Shown here: positions 33,534 through 45,500 of the stretch, in pieces | Layout of the letters: every line of letters begins with the position of its first letter | Position numbering within the stretch: position 1 is the first letter of the stretch | Assembly (NCBI RefSeq): GCF_901000735.1 | Contig: NC_081541.1 | Coordinates: forward strand, 40,827,021-40,891,020 | DNA: 64,000 nt | Source of the DNA: Corylus avellana | Taxonomy: Eukaryota > Streptophyta > Magnoliopsida > Fagales > Betulaceae | Direction of reading: 5' to 3' | Position numbers and translations under genes: made by a program | The notes under the pieces: model-generated | The model's database searches: none | Told to the model about the DNA's origin: nothing | What the model saw: only the letters and a program-made list of their open reading frames with translations

Positions 33534-34958
33534 TTATTTCTCATAAGAAATAATATGAGCAACTCTTCAATTAGTAGTGATGCGTCATGTGTGGTTTTTG
33601 ACGATAACAACTAAAGAGGGAGGAGTAGGTGCTAACATTGTGATACTTTTCTGCAATTGTAAAGATCAAACTATGATTTTTTTAAATACTTAATTGCTTT
33701 TTTAAAATGGCATTTTTTGAAACCATAAACCCAAACGGTCCTTACGTTGGGAAATCCCAATTAAGCCGGTCTTAAAAACAAGTGAATGTAAATGTGTCAC
33801 GTAAATAAAAATGTTGAGAGATAAACATGTGAGAATGCAGAATATCATTTTTTTAATTTGAAATTTAACTCCAAATATTATTTATCTTCTTTATTTATCT
33901 TCTTTTTTCTTTTTTCCTTTTCTGCTAAGCCAAATTACCAATCTTTTGGTTATGGTTTTTCCAGTTACTTCTCTGCATCGGGTATAGATTTTCGGTAACC
34001 TGGGGTCATCCTAACATTTGCCAAAGTCTGACGTGACCAAGATTTTTTTTTAAAAAAATAATAATAATAATGTCAGATATTTTGCTCTTTTAAAAAAAAA
34101 ATAAAAAATAAAAATTGAAGAAGAGAGATATTAAAGGAAAATCAAAACTTAAAGTATTAGCACTAAATTTGAGGTATTAGCACCAGATTTTAGGCATTAG
34201 CACCAAATTTAGGATGATCGAATCCCTTTTGGGTGATACAATCCCTAAAAGGTTAACCTTCTTCCCCTAAATTTTAAAAACAAGTTATGAGGCATTAAAA
34301 ATTAAATATTAACTCATAGAAATTTAACTAACAAAAAAAAAAGACAAATTTTTTTTTTATTATTTTTTTTTAATATATGTCCGACGCTAGGCAGCCGCAT
34401 AGCAGGACTTCTCTGCATCATGCTTCCTCCTATAATTTTGCAATTGATTATTGATTCTATTAATCATGAAATCATTTTATTCAAAAAGAAAAAAAAAATT
34501 ATTAGACCTACAAGGCTACTATTTTATAATTTGTTAACACATGAAATCACCTTTGTTTGACAAGATTTTAATAACCCATGAAATCTGGAAATGGGTAAGT
34601 TCTACCTATAAAATGAAAGGATATGAAGTTTTGAAACTCCGCCATCTCTGATGCACATCTCTATCGGCAATGACGGAGTTAGAGGGGAGCTACTGTTAGA
34701 GGGGGGCCAGTGTGGGTCATGGCCCACTTCCAGGCCCCTTCTAGTAATTTTTTTATTTTGATTAAAAGTACTTTTTAACTTTTAAATTTGTTATAAAAAC
34801 AACATTTTTAGGTCATGTTTTTGTACGCTGCCTCCTAAAATGTTTTTTACTACAATCTGACCGCCCTAAAATTAACTTTTTAGTTCCATCCCTGCCTATC
34901 GGGGCATCCGCCTATGACAACAGTAAGAAGAGGGTACATTTATATTATATGATTGAGG

Positions 34959-35131
34959 AATGGTAGGTTTACAAACAAAATTTTACAAAAAAAACTTTTA
35001 TAACATGATGTGGCACAACATGATTGGAAATGAGATAAATTTAACTTTTAAGAAACTCAATCATATTGTGCCACATCATGTTGTAAAGGGTTTTTTTTTT
35101 TTTTGTAAAATTTGTTAGTAAACCTAACATT
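34959..35131. repeat. Foldback MITE
   Basis: The left arm reads AATGGTAGGTTTAC and ATGATGTGGCACAACATGATT. The right arm carries AATCATATTGTGCCACATCAT and GTAAACCTAACATT. Arms are about 65 bp. Non-coding. Confidence 0.8.
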
Positions 35132-35364
35132 TTTTTTATATGATTATATAGCCTTTTTTTGTTCTTTTCTTTTTTTTTTCTTTTTTTTTTCTTTTTTTTT
35201 TTTCCAGTGTTTCTTCATCTTTCTTCTGAATTCATTCGCCTAAACCCTAAAGCAATATAAAATTGAGACCAAAGAAAGAAAAAATTTGATATTAACACAA
35301 AAATATTCAGACATATCTATTAAAAAAAACATTGCTACATGGCCACATACTAGCCTTAGCTCCT

Positions 35365-35471
35365 AGGGGTGAAAAGGCGAGCAGCTACTAATTGTTATTT
35401 AGGGTGGTTAGGAAAAACTTCTAATCGTATTTTAACCAATAACTGCTAATTGTAACCGCATTTTCACCCTT
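35365..35471. repeat. Short hAT-like MITE
   Basis: The ends AGGGGTGAAAAGGCG and CGCATTTTCACCCTT are near-inverse and match the ends of the larger element at 51114-51401. About 107 bp, non-coding. Confidence 0.65.
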
Positions 35472-35500
35472 ACTTGCTCCTTCATGCATTCGGGGGCCAA

Positions 35501-35652
35501 CGAGTAATGCTAAAAGTCCTTCTTGTGTCACTCTAAGAATAATGTGGCTTTAAAATCATCAGTCGGCTTATGATTAATCATTATTAGATTTTGATTAAAT
35601 AGTAATTTTAAAAACCATTGAGTGACACAAAAGAATCTTCTATAATTACTCG
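35501..35652. repeat. MITE just downstream of the CCD7 stop codon
   Basis: The ends CGAGTAATGCTA and ATAATTACTCG, with GTGTCACTC and GAGTGACAC inside, form an inverted repeat. It begins 37 bases past the CCD7 stop at 35689, so it probably lies in that gene's 3' UTR. Confidence 0.65.
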
Positions 35653-35688
35653 GGTCAACAGAAGGATTTTTAGTTTTGGAAAGCAAAA

Positions 35689-38600
35689 TTACATGTCAGA
35701 GGACCAAAAGCCATGAAAGCCAAGAGGAAAATTCAGGTGCTTGGGGACTTCAAGTCTTGCTACAAGTGCATCGTCTTCTCCAACCCTCTTAGGATCCAGA
35801 ACCACAAGATAGCACCTCTGTATTGAAACCGCATACTGCCAAAAAAAAAAAGAAAAGCAATTTATCCTTTAGATTAAGGTGGAGTCAAATATGTTATTTT
35901 AATATGCTTAAAAACTCTCTAAATATTCATCTTTTGTGCTCGACATTGCAAATTTTAAGACAAAAAGTGCAATTTTAATTCAAATCGCAGAAAATGTATC
36001 ATTTGTGAGTAATTTTTAAAAAATTGTATCTAAAAACATAAAAATTTATGTTTTCAAATCGCTGGCAAAGTGGTGTGTTTCTAAAAATGAATGATTTAAA
36101 GGTAAAATTACAATTTTAAAGGTCAAACTACAATTTTACTAAATGTTTAATTACCTTTATGAAAATCGTGTTTTTAGATCGCACAAACCCTAAGTATGAC
36201 TAAGGGCCTGTTTGTGATTCCGTTAGAGAGCTTAAAAATTACTTTTAGTACTTAAAAAGCCGTGCCAAACAAAAACTGACTTGTTTGGTAAAAAATTTCA
36301 AGAGTGTTTTTTTGACTTTTTTATTCTAAAAATGATCAGGACATTTAATTTGCTCACCTCAACCACAAGAAGGTATCCATCGTCTTCTCCATCCCCTTTG
36401 GGAACAAAAATCGGCTCGCCGATAAATTTCCGGTGACTGGCCGACCATGTATGGACAGAAGTGTCTAACAAATCCAGCTTCACCACACTATCAAAGGGAA
36501 AATGTGGTAATGTTGGGCGAGAGCCGGAAGAAGTTGCTGCATAAATGTATGTGTTTTTGGTGCCAGAGAAGGCTGGGTTAATTACAGGAAAATCTGATGG
36601 CCTTTTCCATTCATTCAAGGGCTCCACACTACATTTTTGGCTGTTCCCATCAGCGTCTAATTGAATACACACCTGCATGCATGATGATATATTTAGTATA
36701 CTGATGCAACGTAGGATTGTGGTGAACAAGAAAAACAGCAAGTAGAAGAGATAAATATTTCTAAGATTGTGAGACTATCACAAGAATCAAAGAAATCTTC
36801 TTAAAAACTATAGATTCTATCTATGGTTTAAGGAAAAACACAAAGAAACTCAACTCTGAGTAATTCTTATTAAACAAACTCAATAATAATCATAAACTGC
36901 ATTGTTAAAGGCTATAAGCATATATTTATAGCCCAAGACTCCTAGTCCTAAAATAACAATGAAATAAAGTTGGTTTAGAAGTCTATGAAAGAAGACTAAA
37001 CCAAATAAAAGACTAACAAAGAACCTAATTCAAAATGAAAGACTGAAAGATAAGATAGAATAACAAACTAACGAAGAAACCTAATAAAAGACTAAAAGAT
37101 AAGATAAGATAAGATAAGCCATTCTAAACTATATCTGCATTATTCTCCCCAGGTTGAACAGAATTCGACCTCGAATTCGAATCCTCATTCGGCGAATCAC
37201 CAGTGAATGGTACAAGGTGTTTGACATTGAAAACGTCAGATGTCTTGATATGACTAGGTAGGTTCAACCGGTATGCATTTGAATTGATCTTCTCTATAAT
37301 CTCTACTGGACCAATCTTGCGAGCAGCCAACTTGTTATACTCACCAACAGAAAACCTATCTTTAGTTAACACAGCCCACACAAAATCCCCTTCCTCAAAC
37401 TCAACGGCACGGCGCTTTTTATCCGCATCCTCCTTATACTTTGCGGTAGATTGTTGTAAATTTTGGATGGTGAACTGGTGACCTGCGTGTATCTGAGCTA
37501 TTAAGTCCTCAGCTGTAGCATGTGGCCGCTTCAAATCGGGAAGAGGAACCAAATCCAATGGGGCACGAGGATTACTCCCATAAATGATGGTAAATGGGCT
37601 AAGGCCAGTGCTCCGGTTAGTGGAACGGTTGTAGGCGAACTCGGCTTGGAACAATTTTTGATCCCATGATTTGATATTCTCCCCCACCAAGCTTCGAAGT
37701 AAGGCTCCCAATGATCGGCTAACGACCTCTGTTTGTCCGTCCGTCTGTGGATGATATGCACTGCTGAAATCAAGCCTAGTATGGGATAACCTCCACAAAC
37801 AACGCCAGAAGTGGCTAAGAAACCTTGTGTCGCGGTCGGATACGATAGACAATGGCAAGCCATGGAGGCGGTAGACCTCTCTGAAATACAATTGGGCGAC
37901 ATTCACCGCATCGGCGGTCTTCTTGCACGCAATGAAATGCACCATTTTTTAAAATCTATCAACAACGACAAAGATTGAATCATTACCTTTTTGGGTTTTA
38001 GGTAAGCCTAGCACGAAGTCCATGCTCACGTTGGTCCATGGCCCTTCCGGAATAGAAAGGGGCATATATAACCCGGCATTAGTAGCCGACCCCTTGGACA
38101 CTTGACATATTCTGCAGCTCTTCACAAATTTGTCCACTTCTTTCCGCATACTCGGCCAATAGAACTGGTCCGCCACCAGTTGTAATGTTTTATCCCTTCC
38201 CATGTGACCTTCATAATGGCGCTCATGGATGATTTTCAACCTTAGACTACCTTCAGGAATGCATAATTGAGTACCTTTGAATAGGAACCCATTACACAAA
38301 TTGAAGTCTTTTCGCTCGCCCGATGACACCTCCTCAATAATAGGACCAAAAAACGGGTCACTAGACAAAGAATCTTTTAATAATTCAAAACCGAGTACCT
38401 CCGTTTTCATGGTGATTAATAGTGATGATTTCCGTCTGAGGGCATCTGCCACTTTGTTCAATGCTCCGGACTTGTGCTTGATTGTGAAGTTGAATTGTTG
38501 GACAAAAGCGGCCCATTTAGCATGCCGAGATGACAATTTATGTTGACTGCTGAGATGTTTAAGTGCTTCATGGTCCGAGTACAAAATGAAGTTGTTGTAG

Positions 38601-41600
38601 GCGAGGTATGAGCTCCAATGTTTCAGTGCTTGTACTAATGCGTATAACTCAATATCATAAGTGCTATAATTGAGTTGGGCGCACTTTAACTTCTCACTAA
38701 AATAGGCCACCGGTTTGCCTTTTTGGCTGAGTACCGCTCCAATTCCTACTTTTGATGCATCACAATGCAACTCAAAAGGTAGGTCGAAATCTGGAAGAAC
38801 TAGTAAGGGAGCGGTGGTCAATTTCACCTTGATCAACTCGAAGGCGGTGGTGGCTGCTTCACTCCACGAGAATTTACCTGCCTTCATGCATTCCGTAATC
38901 GGTGCTAAGATGGTACTAAAGTTGTAAATAAAGCGCCAATAAAAAGATACTAACCCATGAAAACTGCGGACCTCATGTAGTGTAGTGGGGAGAGGCCAAT
39001 CCCGAACTGCTGCTATCTTTGACTCATCCACCGCTAACCCGTCCTTGGACACCACATACCCAAGAAAAAGAACGGATTCTGTCATGAAATTGCATTTTGC
39101 TGGGGCTGCGTAAAATTTCTCCTTGCGCAAGACACTTAGTACCTCCCTTACATGTTGAAGGTGCTCCTCAATGGTAGAGCTATATATGAGGATATCGTCG
39201 AAGTAGACGACTACAAACTTTCCAATGAATGGGCGGAATGCCTGATTCATAACTCTCATAAAGGTACTAGGAGCGTTAGATAAGCCAAACGGCATTACTA
39301 ACCATTCGTAGAGTCCTTCACGTGTCTTGAACGCGGTCTTCCATTCGTCACCAACCCGTACCCGAATTTGATGGTACCCACTCTTCAAGTCTAACTTCGT
39401 AAATATTGTTGCCCCACTCAATTGATCTAGTAAGTCATCTAATCTAGGAATAGGAAATCTGTACCTTACTGTGATCTTATTGATAGCGTGGCTATCGACA
39501 CACATTCTCCATGATCCATCTTTCTTAGGTGTAAGCAAAGCTGGAACTGCACATGGGCTCAAGCTTTCCCGGATATGTCCCTTGGTTAGTAACTCTTCCA
39601 CTTGTCGGCTCAGCTCTTCATGTTCCTTGGGACTCATGCGGTAGTGTGGTCGGTTAGGGAGATTAGAACCGGGCACCAAGTCGATTTGGTGTTGAATGTC
39701 GCGAAGAGGCGGCAGCTCTTCGGGTAATTCTTTAGGGAACACATCGGCAAACTCCTCCACTAATCCCTTGATTGTAACCGGGACCTCCTCCTCCGTGGGA
39801 GTGCATTCCTTCCCAACTATGACATATACTTGATTGGAATCACGCATCTCCTTAATGAATTCCCTCTTAGCTAAGAGATTTTGGCCCGCCCTCTTAGAAG
39901 GTTTAGGTTTGTCTCCCGGGTTAGGCAAAAGAGTGAGTTTTACATTATCAACCAAAAACTATAGGTGTTCTTCCTTCCATCATGATGAGCATTCCTATCA
40001 TACTGCCAAGGCCTTCCGAGCAATAAGTGGCATGCATCCATGGCCACCACGTCACACCAAGTTTTGTCTTTATATCTTGATCCAATTGAAAAAGTTACAA
40101 GGCAACGTTTGGATACTATTACCTCGTTTCCCTTCTTGAGCCACTCCAAGCGGTATGGTGTAGGATGTTTTTCTATTTCAAGGGCTAATTTTTGGACCGC
40201 TTCTTCCGCCACCACGTTTTCACAACTGCCTCCGTCGATTATAAGTTTGCATACTTTTCCCCCTATGGTGCATGTGGAGTGAAAAAGATTGTGGCGCTGC
40301 CCATCATCACCTTCCTCCTTACGAGGTGTTAAGCATATTCGCCGTATCATCAAAAGAGGACCGTCATCTCCGGATACGAATTCTCCGTCATCGTTCCCAT
40401 GGTCCTCAATGGTGGTGTCATACTCCTCATCCGCACCTTGTTCATCGAAGGTATCTCCCGACTCAATAAGTAAACCCTTACCGTATTTGTCCCATTTTCG
40501 GCAATCCTCCATTCGATGGCCCGATTCTCCACATCGAAAGCATTTAGGGCCACTCGTAGTTGCCCCTCGGTTGGATGGACCCGTTGTGGTTGGGATCCGG
40601 TTTTGAGTTGGGGTTTGCGTGGGGCTTCGAGCCGTGAATGGCCCGCTTGATCGGTTTGTGCTTCCCCCGGTTCCACGGCCAAAAATTCTATAGGACCCTC
40701 GTAAGGCCGTTTTCTCAAGCAAGAGTGCTCTTTGATGGGCTTCCGACCCATTCTTTGGGTCAAAGAGGTTTAACGAGTCCTGAATTTGGTGACGTAAACC
40801 CCCAATGTATCGTGACACTAATTGATCGTCGGTTTCGACTAGATCAACACGTGTTAGATACTTGTAAAATTCTTCCGTGTATTCGTCCATGGACTTTGAC
40901 CCTTGGCTCAAGTTTTGCAGCTTTTGATACATAGTTTGAGTATAATTATAGGGTAAAAAGGCTTGCCTCATATGCTTCAACAGTTTCTCCCACTTGTTGA
41001 TCTTCGTCTTGCCTTGCCGCCCTCGGGATTGCTTCAATTGCTGCCACCATGCAGCTGCTCTTCCCCGAAATTTGGTTGCGACTAAAGAAACTTGTCGATC
41101 GTCGGGCACCCCTTTGAAATCAAGAATTTCTTCAACGGCCGCTACCCAATCCAAGAATTCTTCGGGTTGGAGACCCCCTTGAAATTCTGGAATATCGAGT
41201 TTGAAACCACTTTCCCATTGATTGGCTTGGGCTTGGACGTGGGGTTGATTCCCTTGTACTCCGTGCCTTGCAAAAGGATTCTGGGCTTCATTCTCCGTAC
41301 GTTGTTCGTCTTTCTCCTCCGAGCTGGTCGGTGAGGGTTGTCGACGGCGCTCGTGGCGCCCCTCCGGATTGGCTGCTCGAGCATTGGAGGCTGCAAGTTG
41401 GGCCTTCAAATAAGCGACCATTTCCACCATGAGTTGCCACTGCTCCTCCGTGCGTGTTTCACCTACTACTTCTTCACGTTCATACACGTCCTCCAAATTT
41501 GCAAAGCGGTTGCCCCTTCTTCTTGTGTTTGGCGGTGCCATGGAAAGAAAACTGAAGCTCTGATACCAACTGATGCAGCGTAGGATTGTGGTGAACAAGA

Positions 41601-42502
41601 AAAACAGCAAGTAGAAGGGATAAATATTTCTAAGATTGTGAGACTATCACAAGAATCAAATAAATCTTCTTAAAAACTATAGATTCTCTCTATGGTTTAA
41701 GGAAAAACACAAAGAAACTCAACTCTGAGTAATTCTTATTAAACAAACTCAATAATAATCATAAACTGAATTGTTAAAGGCTATAAGCATATGTTTATAG
41801 CCCAAGACTCCTAACCCTAAAATAACAATGAAATAAAGTTGGTTTAGAAGTCTATGAAAGAAGACTAAACCAAATAAAAGACTAACAAAGAACCTAATTC
41901 AAAATGAAAGACAGACAGATAAGATAGAATAACAAACTAACGAAGAAACCTAATAAAAGACTAAAAGATAAGATAAGATAAGTCATTCTAAACTATATCT
42001 GCATTATATACACAATTATAATCGTAACGATTTGAGATTTTCGGGTGGTTCGATGTTAAACACAACCAGAAAAGTAGTTTTTTGTTTTTGTTTTTGTTTC
42101 TTTTTTTCAATCGAATGAGGAAAATGTTACAAGTGAGAGGGTTTTTCCCATTTTTGATTCGAAAGGAAAAGAAAATGGAAGATTAGTCGAGAATGTTTTC
42201 GGACACAAAGTTGGAAGTGGCCCATCAAACCATATTAAGTGCACAATACAATGCACTAAAAATAAGGCAATTAACAAAGGAAAACGAGAAAAACAAAAGT
42301 CCAATCTTAAAATGCTAGTAGCACAGTATGGGTTGGAAGCTAAATTCACTAGGGAAGAGTAGTTGATGTAACTTTAGATCACTAAAGACTTTCATGTAAT
42401 GTAGAGATTGCTGAGTATACGTGTCACGTGTGTGAGTGAAAGAACAAAAAAAAAAGGGTGTTAAAATCGCCTCTCAGCAAAGTATATATGTAATGTAATG
42501 TA

Positions 42503-42540
<38 letters not shown>

Positions 42541-45500
42541 CCTGAGAAAGATGAGGCAGCAGCTGATCATTTTCACCTTCATTGACGTTCATAGATGAAG
42601 GGTCTAGCTTACCGCTTTGCCAATTATATCCTGTCCAAAAATTTTCAAATTATAAACTCTTTCTCGTGGTGTTCTTAAAGGATTTGGCTAAGGGGTAGGC
42701 AAAAATATTTGTAATTTGTAGATTTAATTTCAAGTTTTTCATGAGAAAAAGAGAGAGTGAAACTAAATTTGGATTGTTTATAAAACTATACGAGATCTTC
42801 TACAATATTTTTTTTATAGCACTTAAGTCAAATCAATTCGTAAATATCACTTTATTTTCCCATTTAGGAAGATTGTGATAGTAGTTGTACTTTCTCTTGA
42901 CTTAAACACGAAAAAAATAAAAAACGGGGTAATTTTTTAAAATTCTCAAAAATCCTAAAGGATTATAACCAACCAAACGATTTTTTTTTTTTTTTTTTTA
43001 ATTGAAAAGGTAGGCAGTGGAGACCATCTATAGCTATTTAGGTGTGACCAAATTAAGTAACACCTGCTTGTTGGGAGCTTCACAAGAGAAGCTTAGACGA
43101 TGGAAATCACATGCATTCCCTCAAGGCCGATTGCATATAGTATAACTGATCAATCCCATTAGGGTAATATTAGTGGAACTCAAAGTGGCTAAGATTAGTA
43201 TTGAGAATTTCTATTTCTAGAGTTGAATTATCACCCTAGTACATGTCTTACCACTTAAAAAACTTCCTTAAGACCACTAAATCACCACCATTGATGATAA
43301 CCAAACAGCTTGTTAATTCTTTTGTCCAAAGACACCCCCTTCCCAAAGAAAAAAAAAAAAAAAAATCCTTTAACACCCCCAGAAAGCCAAAAAACTAAAG
43401 TTATTGAGAAAAATAAAACGTACCAAAAACTTTATGAAAGTTGAACCATTGGTAAGAGCAAGTGGCAGCATGAATTTGGATGTGTAAATTGCCATGGAGA
43501 TCCTTAGACTCAAAAGCATTGCCAACATGAAGCAACCAAAACTGTGAAGGAGCTTCAACAGGAACTCTCCAATCTCGACCAAATTTGTCAGGAAATCGAG
43601 GAAGCAAATATATGGGAGATGTTGGTTTACTTGGGTTCACTGATATTGCTGATATCATTGGGGAGATCCCACCCACTGCTGCCATTGAACCTGCACTTGC
43701 ATTTTATATATCATATTTTTCTTCTTCTTTTTTTCCCCCAAAATCTTCTATAATGTAAAAGTACTGATTAATTGAATTATTATCAAATTGAAAAATTTTT
43801 CTCTAGCACTTTGCGGAGTTTATGGTTCTTTTAGCCTACGGGTTTGTTTCATCTTTTGGTCAGAAGATATAAACGCTTTTGATTGTTGTTACTTAGTTTT
43901 CCACTACATTACCAAAAAAAAAAAAAAAAAAATGACCATAAATTTTTCAATAAGACAAAAAAATAGTTTTAATTTTTTTTATTAAGAGTATTTTTATTAC
44001 TGGGAGATATTGTTAATTGAGTGGTAGTTTAAGAAGAAATATGTGGGCATTTTCCTTTTAACTTTATCGTTGTGATGTGGCGTAAAAATAAAAGCAATTT
44101 TGAGTTTTTTATTTGTTAATGCTTTTACTTTTTTGCTTTTTTTTTTTTTTAAAAAAAAAAAAAAATCCTAAAAAAAAGTTGTAATCTATCATTTTCTTTT
44201 GGCTTTTGCTAACTTAATTTCAAGTCTTTTATTCCTCCCCCACTTATGAACCAATAATGATTAAAAAAAAAGAAAAAAGAAAAAAAAATCCTAAAAAAAA
44301 GTTGTAATCTATCATTTTCTTTTGGCTTTTTGCTAACTTAATTTCAAGTCTTTTATTCCTCCCCCACTTATGAACCAATAATGTTTTTCGACCAATTCAA
44401 ATCATTTTACACTCCCATTAATTTAAATGATTAATTAATTAATTAATTATTATTTTTTTATCGATTAAACTTTTAGGACAACAGATAATTTAACTATAAA
44501 ATGGACGGAGAGCTAGGTTATGTTAAGAATTTAATAATAAAAGCTGATATTTTATCCCGTCCTAAGCGGAGACAAAACAATTATTAAATATTGTATTTTT
44601 TTTTTTTTTTTTTGATGTTTGTATTCATAACTTTTTGTGTGGATTTTATTACCTACAACATCAAGCTTAATGCGATTGGCAAATAGTATATAATGAGTGT
44701 CGGTGAAGGCCCAATCATGGATCATTATGTGATCAGGGATGTTGAACTCTTGCTTCTTCAACAGCTTGAAGTCTGAGTCAAATTCTGCACAGCCCAATTA
44801 TACCATAAAATTAAATTTACACTTTTTATGGTGGAAAACTCCAATTAACCCCCTTTCGAAATGAACCTCTTAAACTTAAAAAAACTCTCAATTTAATGTA
44901 TTCATTTTTCTTTTTCTTTTTCTTTTTTTTTTTTTTTTTTTTTTTTAATTTCACCATTCCATTAGGATTTTTCATTAAATCATTTCAAAATTTCTAAAAT
45001 ACCATTGTATTTTTTAAAAAAATATGTATAAAAAATCTAAAGATTTAGGCATGGGTGTTTTTGTAAATTCAATACGCCTAAATCCTTGCAATTGTTTTTC
45101 TTTTTTTCTTAAAAAAAAAAAAAAATTGATTGGTATTTTAGAAATTTTAACACCGTTCTGTTAATCCTAACAGATGGGTGAAATTGAAAAAAAAAAAAAA
45201 AATTTACAAGATGGATACACCAAATTAAGAGCTTTTAAAGTTTAGGAGAATAATTTGCAAATGTGATAAAAGTTCATGGAGATTAAGGGTGCATTTGGGA
45301 TCGATTTCGCAAAAATAATCTGCGGTTTTTAAGAGATATCGCAAAACGTAAGGTGTTTAACATTGCGATTTAAAAAATATTTAATCTAAAATAGGAAAAA
45401 AAATCTGCGATTTCTATAAACATGCTAAGAGATGCTTATTTGAAAATGCGCGAATTTAAACCAAAATTATAATTTCGCGAAACAAATATTTGATAAAATG

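Larger units (their letters stand above)
31770..35688. other. Intergenic region dense in MITEs
   Basis: 31770-31845 continues the duplicated NUP62 leader. 31945-32165 and 32930-33150 are members of one repeat group in opposite orientations (marker GTTTGAGA or CTCAAACGCAAT with ACTTTTA). An AT microsatellite lies at about 32670-32695. Listed separately are foldback elements at 33230-33533, 34959-35131, 35365-35471 and 35501-35652. No gene is supported. Confidence 0.6.
36702..42006 (-). mobile_element. Ty3/Gypsy LTR retrotransposon in CCD7 intron 5
   Basis: LTRs at 36702-37142 (441 bp) and 41571-42006 (436 bp) start TGATGCA and end TGCATTA, a variant of the usual CA end. A perfect 5 bp duplication, TATAC, flanks the element (36697-36701 and 42007-42011). 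The LTRs differ by about ten substitutions and one GATAA unit, so the insertion is fairly recent. The primer-binding site, gag, protease, reverse transcriptase, RNase H and integrase follow in Gypsy order. No chromodomain is seen after the integrase. One frameshift and one nonsense codon make this copy non-functional. Confidence 0.97.
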
